Position numbers and translations under genes: made by a program. A stretch of 64,000 nt of DNA. Source: Cheilinus undulatus (Eukaryota > Chordata > Actinopteri > Labriformes > Labridae). Shown here piece after piece: positions 25,316 to 35,652 of the stretch (position 1 is the first letter of the stretch; each line of letters starts with the position of its first letter). The DNA lies in assembly GCF_018320785.1 (NCBI RefSeq), contig NC_054876.1:17692212-17756211 (forward strand). Reading direction: 5' to 3'. Under the pieces are notes generated by a model. It ran no database searches, was not told the origin of the DNA, and saw nothing but the letters and a program-made list of their open reading frames with translations.

Positions 25316-26620
25316 ACTGCCTAAAAAAAAGGAGACACTCTCTTGGATGTTTAACCGTTTTATTGTTTTTATAAATCAATCATCATCATCAATCATTTAT
25401 AGACAAAAAAGATACAAAAAGCCTCTCTAATGTCAAAACAGATTTCTACAGAGTACTGACAATTAATAAAAGTATGTAATGTAAAATTGGTGACTGCATG
25501 AACATTCACCCCCTTCAAGTCAGTATTCTGTAGATGCACCTTTGGCTGCAATCACAGCACTGAGTCTGACTGGGATCAGGCATGAACATCCCTTTTCAAG
25601 TCCAGTTTTAATTTGTTTATTGGACTGAGGTTTAGGCTTTGACTTGGCCACTCTAGAGCATTCACCTTTTTGTCTTAAAACCATTTCTGTGTAGCTTTCT
25701 CTGTACGCTTCAGGTCATTGCGACTCAAGAAAATAAATCTCCCAAAGTAGTTCTCTTGCAGGCTGAATACAATTGTCCTCCAGGATTTTCCTATATTTTA
25801 CCAGATTCATTTTACCTTCTACCTTTACAAGCCTTCAAGGACTGGCTGCTGAGAAGCATCCCCACAGCATGATGCTGCCACCTCTGTGCTTCACAGTGGG
25901 GATGGTGTGTTTGCTCATCAGAGCAAAGAACTTTCTTCCACTTGACCGTGAAGTCTCCCACATGCCTTTTGGCGAACTCTGGAGATTTAGTCAAGATTTA
26001 ATGAGTCCGCTTCAACAGTGGCTTTCTCTTTGCCACTCTCCCAAGTTTGACCGGTGAAGATCCCAGGCTACAGTTGTATGCAGAGTCTCTCCCATCTCAG
26101 CTGCTGGAGCTTGTAACTCCTTCAGAGCAGTCATTGGTTTCTTGATGGTCCCTCTCACTAGTCTTCTTCTTGCACGGTCACTCAGTTTGAGAGGACGACC
26201 TGATCTAGGCAGATTTACATGTCATATTTCTGCCATTTCTTGATGATGAATTAAACTGAACTCCAGGGGATGTTAAGTACCTTGGATTTTTTTCACCCAT
26301 CCCCTGACTTATACTTTTCATTAACCTTTCCTCTGAGTTGCTTGGAGTGTTCTTTTTGTCTTTATGGTGTAATGGTAGCCAGGAATACTGATTAATCCGG
26401 ACCTTCCAGACACAGGTGTCTTCATACTACAATCTTGAGACATGTTCACTGCACTCCAGTGATCCGCATTTCACTAACTATGACACTACTAGCACCAGTT
26501 GGCTGGGCCTCTGTTGAATCAGGTCAGTCATTTAAATGGGTACATATTTTGCAGTCACTTATTCTAGCTTACATATTTTTGTTTAATTGAAATTACATTG
26601 TAGAAATCTGTTATTAGAGC
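25316..26620 (-). mobile_element. degenerate Tc1-like transposon
   Basis: On the minus strand the remains of a Tc1 transposase gene are visible: the plus strand shows CATCCCCACAGCATGATGCTGCCA, the usual complement of the region before the catalytic aspartate, then CCACATGCC, TGGCTTTCTCTTTGCCACTC, TTGCACGGTCACTCAGTTTG, and GGTGTAATGGTAGCC near the start codon. Many frameshifts and deletions make it non-functional. Inverted ends are poorly preserved; GATTTCTAC near 25441 and GTAGAAATCTG near 26601 are complementary. Confidence 0.75.
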
Positions 26621-26624
26621 CAAT

Positions 26625-27990
26625 GTGGACCATGACTGGTTAGCAGTCAATACCAGGGCTGAGATGAAAAGGCAGCGTAGCATCCAGGCTCACACTCACA
26701 CCTACAGTCACTTTAGAGTTTCTAATTTAAGAAGCACGTCTTTAGTCTGTGCAATACGTAGTACAACACTGTTCTCTGAGTTACAGCAAGCAGAAGTTAG
26801 ATTCACTGCCATGAAGTACAGAACCTCTGTATATAACCTACATTTGCTGCATAAATCTGCTTCCTGCTTGTTCTGTGGATCCTCAGCAGCGTTGACGGGT
26901 GCCCGCTGTGACCCAGGAGGAGCTCAGAGAGCAGGCAGGGAGGGGAAGAGGCTGCCGGCTCAGATAACGTCTATCACAGGAGGCAGCATGACTGACTGGG
27001 GATGGGAAGGCCTCAGCGTCTGCTCAGTGAGCAGGGAGAGAGGATCACGCTGTCCACACAGACCCAGACGCGTGATGGTGGAGGTCTGGGACTCAGAGGG
27101 ATTAGAGAAGTACAGGGTCACGGGTCAGGAGATTGAAGGGTTAAAGGCTAAAATATGAGTGGCTTTTACTGACACCATATGCTGAATATTCTTAACAACA
27201 GGTTTATTTTGAGGCCGAGCATCATGGCTGATCCTTACATTATATATGAATAAACACATTACTACCCAGAATCCTTAGAGTCAAATAAATGTGTTTATCT
27301 GGTTCACAGCTGACCTCACTGTCCCTACATTTATGAGTTTTGTAAAGAAGTGTCATCTTTTTTCAGAGGTTGTAATTTAGAGGTCTGGGTGTCAGGTTGG
27401 CGTTTCCTCCTCTATGACATTATTGGACTAAAGTCACATTTATTTGTGCACTCATGATGTTTGAAATCCGAGCCCTGCTCAGTCACCTTCAACCCAGTGG
27501 TACCTAAACTACTTCCTCCTAGTTATAAACCTCTGTGAGGTATTCAGACAGTTAAAGTACAGCTATGGGTGTTGTTGTGGTGATGTGACTGGTGGAAACC
27601 TTGTTCCCAATAAGGTTTAGGCCCATTAACTACAATAAATTTTTGATTTAAGTCCAGGTGTATGTTTGTACCAAATTTGATAAAAGTACTTCAGTGCATT
27701 CCTAAAATATTGAGCTCACAAGTTTTGGTGTCACACTAAGCTTTGACCTCTAAAATGAAATAAATTCATCTTTAAGTCAAAGTGGCCTCGACCTTAGACC
27801 TCAAAACCTAAAGAGTTAATCCCCGAGTCAGAGTGGAAATTTGTGAATGGGTATGACAATAGTTTGGGAATTTTCATTAGTTTTTATCCTTTTTTTCATT
27901 TTCACTTTATGATTTCAATTTCAGTTTAGCTTTGCTTAGTTTAACCACTGGTTTGTTAATTTAGTTTTTCTTTTGTGAAAATGCTCTTTT
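26625..27990. other. intergenic DNA, unassigned
   Basis: A GC-richer patch (about 26870-27130) contains a 177-codon open frame, but the protein matches no family and no splice site borders it. The remainder is AT-rich. Nothing can be assigned. Confidence 0.35.
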
Positions 27991-28029
27991 TAAGTTTGTT
28001 TTTTTATTAGCTGTAGTGGTAGCACTTTA

Positions 28030-28940
28030 TTTTATTGTGTGATAATTATCTGGTAATTTTATAGTACAAAGTGTAATCGTCCAGTGGTAAATACCAGGTA
28101 ATAAGTTCGTATTTTACAACTAACGACTCAGAAATATGGTGAAATTAAGGATAATGTATTAATTACCAAGTTATTCCTTGTAACATTCTTGCAGTTTTCT
28201 AGTTATAAGTTGGCATTTTACCCCAACCCTAACCTCCTAACCCTAGCCCTTTCACTATTGCGACAATTCTCTTGTAAATGCTACCTAATAAGAAATTATC
28301 AAGCTACTGTGGTTAAGTAGTTTGATAAATCCTGGGTATTTTATTATGTTTGGCCACCTAAATTCACATGAGTCCTCCTTTAATTATTTCTCAAGTAATT
28401 TTTAGGTTTAGGGTTACAAGAGAATTGTTACAATATTGCAAGGGTTATGGTTAGAGGGTTAGAGTTAAATACCACCTTATTACAAGAGATTTGCCACTAT
28501 AGTGCGAGGGTTAGGATAGGGGGGTTAGGGTTAGGGTCAAATGTCACCCAATTACCAGAGAATTGCAACAATATTGCAAGGTTTAGGGAAAAGGCCAGGG
28601 TCAAATACCACCTTATTACAAGAAAATTGCCACAATATTATGAGGTTTAGGGTTAGGGTAAAATACCACACTATCACCAAAGAACTGCCACTATTTTACA
28701 TTTTAGGGTAAAATATCATCTTGTTACTAGAGAATTGCCATAATACTGTGAGGGTTAGGTAAGAAAAAAAAGATACGATGACCCTCCCTGTCCAGCACGT
28801 CACCAAGACAGTTTGGGGTAGAAGGCCCAGGGACAGTCACGGGCCAGGGAACTCGCACCCAACATCACCCAGACAGGGTAAAATACCATCTCATCAGCAG
28901 AGAATTACCACAGATGTATGAGGGTTAGGGCTATGGTTAG
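28030..28940. repeat. minisatellite with TTAGGG-like runs, inverted arms
   Basis: From about 28420 to 28770 a unit of roughly 75-90 bp recurs five or six times: (GG)GTTAGGGTTAGGGT, AAATACCACCTTATTACAAG, AGAATTGCCACAATATTGCGA. From about 28190 to 28330 the same unit runs in the opposite sense (CCCCAACCCTAACCTCCTAA, then ATTGCGACAATTCTCTTGTAA). The two arms could fold back on each other. Fragments persist to about 28930. Confidence 0.7.
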
Positions 28941-28944
28941 AGGG

Positions 28945-29765
28945 TGAGGATTGGAGGAACTGAGTCTGTGTGCTAAAGGATATGGGGTCTGCGCAGTCTT
29001 TCCCCTGGTCCCCCTCGATTACCTGGTCCCACTTGGGTTGATGGGTTTGCTGGTGCCTCCTGCCATAACACACCTCAGCCCAGCCCTCGTCAACCCTCAA
29101 CCTGATAAAGCACAGTGGACCAGCAGCAGCAGATAACATGGCACCCCAAACCATCACTGACTGTGAAAACTGAAAACACTGGACTCCAAGCACCGTGGAT
29201 TCTGTGCCTCTCTGAACTTCCTCCAGACTCCGGGACCTTGATTTCCAAATAAAATTCAACATGTACTTTTATCTGAAGAACAGGATCAGTTCAATAGCCC
29301 AGTTATTTTTCTCCTTAGCCCTGGCGGGAAGCTGATGGTGTTATCTGTGGTTTAGGAGTGGCTCAACACTAAGATCACGACACTTATAGCCCATTTACTG
29401 GACTCGTCTGAGTGTGGTGGTTCTTGGTCCACTGACACCAGCCTCAGTCCACTCTTGGAAGTTCTCCTAAGTTCTTGAATTTGCTTTATTTAACAGTCCT
29501 CTGAAGGCTGAGCTCAACTTTCCATGAAATGCTTTGATAAGCCTCTGAGAACAGGCCCCCCCCCCTTTCAGCAGTGACCTTCTGTGGTTTACCCTCCTTG
29601 TGGAGGGTGTCAGTGATCGTCCTCTGAACTTTTGTCGAGTCAGCAGTCTTTCCCATGATTGTGGTTGTGTGTACTGAATCAGAAAGAGAGAATAAATACT
29701 CAGGAAGCCTTCTCAGATGGGACTTTTCCATAGTATTCTAATATTTTATCAATGATTTCTAAGGA
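28945..29765 (-). mobile_element. degenerate Tc1-like transposon, second subfamily
   Basis: On the minus strand the transposase start is recognisable near 29655 (MGKTADSTKVQRTITDTLHK). Further along, the plus strand carries CCCCAAACCATCACTGACTG and CTCCGGGACCTTGATTTCCA, the usual complement of the catalytic region. Frames are broken many times and the C-terminal end is missing. The right end near 29750 (TATTCTAATATTTT) resembles the terminal region of this family. Confidence 0.72.
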
Positions 29766-29769
29766 TGAC

Positions 29770-30780
29770 TACCTGTCAAAGGGACTGCCACTGAAAAAGA
29801 ATGTTATCAACAGACTCCAAACATGTTATTGTATCATATGAAGGCGTCATTGCTGCAGACATGAGAAGCTCATCAGGTCAGATTTCACAGTTATAAAGAG
29901 AATAATAACAGAGCTGAACTTGCTGTATTCTGGGGACTAAAAATAAAGCAACAGGAAGTAAAACTGTGCTGTAGAGAGCATTTAATAAAGAGTCTGTTGA
30001 GCGTTATAATGTAGCAGTAAAGCTGTACAAGATCAGTTGTTTCTTTAGTGAGAAGAGAAATGAAGCTTCTCTGCAAGAAATGAGCAAATTTGTATTTAAA
30101 GAATAAAAAGTGATATAAAAAGGAGTGTAAGGTTTCCTCTGTCCGTGCATGCACACAGGCCTGTTCATCACTGCTCAGCTTCTTTTTTGTCTTCTGACCT
30201 AGATTTGACTGTGAACCTCAGGCAGGAGCAAAAAAAAAAAAAAAAGAAAAATGTTGCACTGATCTGTTTCATTTTTATTAGTTTTTAAGTCTTCATCCAT
30301 GACATCTTTTAACTTTTATCAGCTGTACATTTCTGCAGAATGCATGAATCTATGATCATTAGGTTTGTGTAGTTTTAAGCAGAACTTCAGCTCTGAACTA
30401 CAGTCTAGTTTCATTTTTCACATGTAAGAAGGATGGGGTGTTGTTTGTTATTTCAAGCACTTTGCCAGGATTTTCTCATTCAACCAGACTGGAGACCTGA
30501 TGTTTCATTAGGGGAATTCATTCAATAGTAAAGTGTAAATTCAGATAAGATAAGATTAAAACTAAAAAGGTTAAAAATGACTTGCATGTTAACCTAAAGG
30601 CTTAAACTGAGGCGATATTTATAATAGCTGCCAAACTACCACTGAGCCCTCTACTTGAATCTAAGGAAGGCAAACCTCCCCATACCAACAAAAAGTCAAT
30701 AAAACAGGAAATTTCAACCTTGTATTGTTTAAAGTTATAAAATCCTACATAACAGGCCAAAGATACTTCTTCCTTCCAAA
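29770..30780. other. intergenic DNA, no gene seen
   Basis: AT-rich spacer with a poly-A run at about 30229-30244. No coding frame or RNA gene is supported. Confidence 0.5.
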
Positions 30781-30782
30781 CA

Positions 30783-31440
30783 GGGGAGGAAAAAGTACAC
30801 GACTGTGGTACTCTAGTAAAAGTACAGGTAGTCTGGTTAAAATTACAGCTCTATAAAAAGTAAAAAGTATTTAATTTAAAGTTTACTTTAAGTATTGAGT
30901 GGCTACTACGGCTGAACTATTAAGGAAAATAATCTACTTGCATTTTTCCCCCCAGTATTGCATTTCTGTGATTTGACATGAGAATATTTTTAAGTTCCTC
31001 TACGAAATAATTTTTCAACAAACACAAACAATAAATCATTCCATATTATAACCAGCTTAATATTAGATAGATTAAAAATACACAGTTGTTTCATGTAGAC
31101 AGGGCTTATATCATAACATCATGCATAATTAATTATGACTTACATATCCTCATTCATGTATTTCAGCCACAATAGTTAATTTACTGATTTGTTTAACTTA
31201 AAGTTTTGTAGGAATCTTCATGAAGACAAGGGCTGATCAATTTTGAGAAAATACCTTACTGGGATTATTTTGACTAATATAGCAGACAAGAGTACTGTAT
31301 TCAAGTAAAAGTACACTTATTCTACTTAAAAGTTACTCAAGAAAACACACACACACACACCTACACACCCACACATGCACCAAATAAAGGCTCAATCACA
31401 GTAATTTGAGCGAATGCAATAACCAGTAACTACCAGTGGA
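30783..31440. mobile_element. non-autonomous DNA transposon (MITE-like), copy 2
   Basis: It shares words and order with the element at 1525-2235: AGTAAAAGTACAGGTAGTC, TTTACTTTAAGTATTGAGTGGCTAC, and near the right end CAAGTAAAAGTACA and CAGTAATTTGAGCGAATGCA. A (AC)-rich microsatellite at about 31346-31378 lies inside it. The ends are more decayed than in copy 1. Confidence 0.55.
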
Positions 31441-31444
31441 TCTG

Positions 31445-32680
31445 TTTCCATAATTGTAGTTCGCATTTGCTAGCTTATTTGGCAACTCCAGGGTAGACGG
31501 AGCCCCGCGCCCTCCTGAGATCCTCTGCGCCCCCATAATAGTCGAGCTGTATAGTAGTCAAGTCATGGGCTTTTTAATAAATGGAAATGTTTCAGCTATA
31601 CATGATCCCTGTCTCATTCATAAACAAACAAAAAAAGTTGACTTTTTTTGCTATTTTTAGGCTGAATAGTGTCTCCATTGTAGTCAGGTCCTCAAATGCA
31701 AATTTAAAGGGATATTTCAGTATTTTTGAAGCTGAGTTGTATGAGGTACGTGGCAGTCGTAGTGGCATTAGCCTCGAGTGAGTTCAAGTCACAATTTTTT
31801 GAAAAGTGTGTAAGTTTGAACTAAGATTGTTTTGTGGCCCATTTTTACCAAAATCTGGATAAATCCTTAAAGCTTGTAAGTTTTATTTGCACTGTTTGGG
31901 AATCCCTCAAAGTCTTGGAATGCAAACAATGCCATATTGGTCTTTGAAAATGTTATTTACACATTCTTTTTTAAACTTGGGCATTGCTTAGTGGACAAAA
32001 AAAAGTTTATAGATGTGTATGTATTCCATGCAAAAAGATTCATTTTTAGCTTGATGAATGTAATTTTACCACTTTAATGTTTAAGCTTGCTACATGTTCA
32101 AAATTTCTTACTTGAAATGACAACTTCATCACATTTTGATAAATATATTTATAAATACTAATTTTAAAAAATCAGTTCCTTTCTGTTTTTTTTTTTTTTT
32201 GGAGGTCATATATCTAAACAGTCAGTTTGATTAAAAAAAAAAAATAGAGATTTATTTCATGAAGTCAAGGTTATGCTGAAAAAAATGATACCAAACATGA
32301 GCACAGTAAACATTTTCTGATTGATTTATACTGTCAAAAGAAAATTTTTAACTAAAAGGCAAAAAGAGAATGCAGACTTCAAAGGGTTAAAACAGTTGTG
32401 ATATTTTTAGATATTTTGTGACTCTCCAAATATTAAAACAATCTTATCATCACAATGCTCATTCTTATTACTGAAAGTAAGAAACAATGGCAGTGAAAAC
32501 ACATGTCAAAGTTTCTTTAGTTGTATACTCACTGTAATCATGCATGGTTGTACAAATTCCCACTGCACACGTAGATTTACCTCAGAGCACACCAGTGTGT
32601 CTCGCCACAGCATTTGAGAACCACTGGTCTAATGAACAGTACTCAAGCCCTCTCCTCATAGCCTCTCACTGACCCTCAGA
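31445..32680. other. intergenic DNA, no gene seen
   Basis: AT-rich spacer. Poly-T and poly-A runs lie near 32186 and 32234. A hAT-end-like word (TTTGAGAACCACTGGTCTAA) at about 32610 hints at a decayed element. Confidence 0.4.
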
Positions 32681-32749
32681 ACCAGCAGACAGAATAATGC
32701 GTGTTTATTCAGACTTTATGTGTTGAATTAATGCAGGCAGGACGTATCT

Positions 32750-33065
32750 CTTCTGTTCACAGCTGCACACTCCTTTAGAAATATGCACTATTACTTAATC
32801 ACCATTAAACCTGCACATCTCTACAGTCCTTTTTTACACCTTTGTACACGCTTTTGTGATGTTTATATTGCATTTTATATTCTATTTTGCTACTATATTT
32901 GTTCTATAATAATCTATTTAAGCTCATAGTCTTTTAATATTTGAATTATCCTTCATTTTTATTGTTTTTTCTTCTTCTCCTGTTATCTGTTTTGCACCAA
33001 ACACCAAGTCAAATACCTGTATTTGAAAATTTTGGCAATAAAACTTGATTCTGCCCTCTGAAAAA
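32750..33065 (+). mobile_element. 3' tail of a non-LTR LINE
   Basis: A T-rich 3'UTR ends with GCACCAAACACCAAGTCAAA, then TTTGGCAATAAAACTTGATTCTG, the terminal signature of many fish CR1/L2/Rex LINEs. No reverse transcriptase remains. Confidence 0.65.
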
Positions 33066-34330
33066 AACACATTGAAGCTCAATAAACCTATTTAAAAGTC
33101 TGATGTTGTGCAGTCTACTCTAAACATTACAGCTGTCTCACAGTGAAACTCATTCTGATGTTTCCACGTCATTAAAAGAGATTACTGTAAATTTAATCCA
33201 TCATTTACAGCACATATAGACATTCAGGTTGACTGATGAGAAACCACACGGCCACAGCTGAACATTTACATTCAGGAGGAATTGAAACCTGGCACCTTTC
33301 ACTTTTGAAAATCTGCAGAATTAGAACGTTAGTAGGGAGGTTTAAATGTCGCTTCACATTCAATAAGTCTTTTAAATGTGATGATTCAAGAGTACGTAAC
33401 TACCCATTTTTACAGCCTTTTTTAAGTAGTGATTGTTTTTCATCATGAAACTCCACGTTAGAGTGTTTATTCTGTGCTGGAATATTCTCATGAGCTATAT
33501 TATACATTTTTTTTCCCTGTCACGTTAATCTTTGTGCCTTAATTGGAAAATTTGGAAATTTTTAACAGCTAATTTCAGTCTAAATAGCTTCATTCTGATC
33601 CCACTGAAAAAAGGGGCTTTTTTACTGTTAGCACATGCAGCTCTTCCTGTCGCTTCATTATCTTTACACCATCTAAGCTAATTTAGATAAACAAGGATCA
33701 ACTTTACTTATGTGACTGTAAATTTACCTGGAAGACTTCTTATAATTTCCTGGTAACCTATCACCTCACAGAACTGTTTTACTCATCGGATAGTTTAAAT
33801 AAGAATAGAAACCTTCTCACGTCAAAGTAGTTCATGCACAGATGTGATTAGGGCCGGATCAGATAACTTCAAAATGAAGAGAGGATGGATGTTTAGTATG
33901 TATATGTGTCAATGAACTGTTGATAAGATTAACCTTAACAGTCTAACTGTAAATAAAGTGTAGATAGTTTTCACTGAGTCTGATGGGAACACTACAAATG
34001 AGCTGACACAATGTGTTGTAACTCTTCCCCACCTTATCATGGGTTTATTGCCCAACACCACATTGCACCGTGCTGTGGCACAATGTCTGCATGAGTATTT
34101 ATGACATCATGCTTAGCAACAAACTATCAGACTGATACAGGCATGTTAAAGGTGAAAAGAAGCCTGTTTCTCTCAATAATTAGATTAAAAGTTGGTAGAG
34201 GAAAATGCCAGTGTATGAAGGATGATTTAGCATTTTGGTGTAAAGATTTCAGAGTGTTTTTGTTTCACCGTTAGTTTGGGCCATACTGAAGAAGCCGTGT
34301 GGTTTGTCCAAACTGTCTTCTTCAGTTTCT
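33066..34330. other. upstream flank of the miR-142 locus
   Basis: AT-rich spacer without recognised repeats or genes. It would be the place to look for distal blood-cell enhancers of mir142, but no motif cluster was strong enough to list. Confidence 0.35.
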
Positions 34331-34375
34331 GTCAGCGTTTTAAAAAAGCGTCTGCAGAAAGATTCTGAGTGAAGG

Positions 34376-34437
34376 CGGAAGAGGAGAGCAGAGAGCGGCT
34401 GTGACTGTTAGACCTCTTCCTGTGGTTAGATCACGTG
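34376..34437 (+). promoter_or_regulatory. ETS, ETS-RUNX composite and E-box cluster upstream of mir142
   Basis: An ETS core CGGAAG lies at 34376-34381. At 34416-34427 is CTTCCTGTGGTT, an ETS site fused directly to a RUNX site; its complement AACCACAGGAAG is the classic cooperative ETS-RUNX arrangement of blood genes. A perfect CACGTG E-box follows at 34432-34437. The local composition is GC-richer than the surroundings. Together with miR-142, a microRNA known to be blood-restricted, this suggests a promoter or proximal enhancer about 0.8 kb before the hairpin. Confidence 0.6.
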
Positions 34438-35243
34438 GCCGCGGAGGGTTCAAAAGGAGACGACTTCTTCTTCTTCTTCATCCGATCTGAGGACGGAGAG
34501 GAGAAGACACCTGCGAGGACGATGATCGCTCAGAGAAGCAGAGAGGGTTTGGGTAAAGTATAACGGCTGACATTGTGTATTTAAAGCGTGAATTATTTGT
34601 GCTTTTGTTTTTTTTTAGATCAGTCTGTTAACGGTAGACAAGTAAGAGTTTTAAACTTTGTTAACTTTGCATTTTTTTTAATCAAACTTCTGGTTAAGGG
34701 GCCTCCATTCAGAAGTTCAGTTTGAATTTGGATGAAATGACTTTTGCCTTAAAACTGACTTTTTTGGTCAATTGTTGCATAAATCTAACCTGTTTTATCA
34801 AAAATGTCTCCACTGGATCTGTTTGTATTTGTTCCATTTTTTCTTTAATGTAAAACCTAGCAATCTGCTATCATTGGGGAACATTTTGAATGACTTCAAA
34901 ATGTACAAACTGATCTTTTACTCAGACAGAAAGCTTACTCATGGCGGCCAAAATGGCTTCCAAAAGATAGCGCTTCCTCTGGCTCAGTTAAGCTTCAACT
35001 TTTTCCCCAAAAGGGGCCGTTTGACGGCTGAGGGTGGAGTCATTCTGATGATTTTTCTCTCATAATGAGGTTAGATTTGACTGAACTGTTTAAAACAGGC
35101 ATGCAAATGTTTCAAGACAATTCAGGAAGTCTGTTCTCTGAAAGCGTTGGGTGGTTTCAGTTTGGTGTCTGGGTGGGGGTTGGTGTGAGAATGCAGCTGC
35201 AGAAGTGTGAGAAGAAAGAAGACGGAGGAGGAGCGGTGGATGT

Positions 35244-35329
35244 ACAGTGCAGTCATCCATAAAGTAGAAAGCACTACTAAACTCCTCGCCACAGTGTAGT
35301 GTTTCCTACTTTATGGATGAGTGTACTGT
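35244..35329 (+). ncRNA. mir142: microRNA 142 precursor hairpin
   Basis: 86-nt hairpin whose arms pair from ACAGTGCA to its partner TGTACTGT. The 5' arm carries miR-142-5p at 35258-35278 (starting CATAAAGTAGAAAG), and the 3' arm carries miR-142-3p at 35295-35317 (starting TGTAGTGTTTCCTAC). Both mature sequences agree with the human ones as I recall them; only the loop and a few flanking bases differ. In vertebrates miR-142 is expressed in blood cells and shapes immune and haematopoietic development. The position between supt4h1 and tspoap1 is the conserved one. Confidence 0.98.
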
Positions 35330-35579
35330 TTTCTTCAGGGGAGACGAACACGACGAGGAGCCCGTGCGGGGAAAAAAAAAAAAAAAAAAAAAAAAAGGAA
35401 GGAGGAAGCTGCTTTGTCTCACAAGGCCACACATCACCCACTGTGTCTCCCCAGTCGGCTCACATGGGCGGTGTGCAGCATGTGGCAAAGATCACACCTC
35501 CATCCTCCATTTTTGAGTCATTTACTCTAAAAAAGAAGTCATGATCATGCATGTTTGCTCTGTAATTTCTGTGATTTTA

Positions 35580-35585
35580 AATAAA
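35580..35585 (+). terminator. mir142: poly(A) signal of the miR-142 transcript
   Basis: AATAAA, about 250 bases after the hairpin and followed by T/G-rich sequence. It faces the opposing tspoap1 signal at 35647. Confidence 0.55.
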
Positions 35586-35646
35586 GATTGAATTGTGAAA
35601 ACAAAACACAACAAACGAGTGGCGATTTCTGTGAAAATATACATAC

Positions 35647-35652
35647 TTTATT
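35647..35652 (-). terminator. tspoap1: candidate distal poly(A) signal of tspoap1
   Basis: TTTATT on the plus strand reads AATAAA on the minus strand. No gene other than tspoap1 lies upstream on this strand, so this would end a 3'UTR of about 4.2 kb. Other AATAAA-like words occur closer to the stop codon, so shorter forms are possible. Confidence 0.45.

Larger units (their letters stand above)
34480..35605 (+). ncRNA. mir142: putative primary miR-142 transcript
   Basis: Inferred transcription unit from just after the ETS/RUNX cluster to the poly(A) signal at 35580. A possible first exon ends at GGTTTGG/GTAAAG near 34552. A T-rich acceptor at 34618 and a donor at 34642 could bound a 23-nt micro-exon, though the transcript may equally be unspliced. 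The start site is not determined. A run of 25 A lies at 35372-35396, after the hairpin. Confidence 0.45.

Noticed and set aside
26625-27158. 177-codon open frame on the plus strand
   Set aside because: No family resemblance, no splice context, low-complexity wording, and a less AT-rich patch makes long chance frames likelier.
27890-28000. T-rich stretch resembling the TTTTAGTC repeat
   Set aside because: Too short and diverged to link safely with the element at 44060.
35306-35544. Short frames spanning the poly-A run after miR-142
   Set aside because: Lysine runs come from the A25 tract; they overlap the microRNA hairpin and are not conserved-looking.
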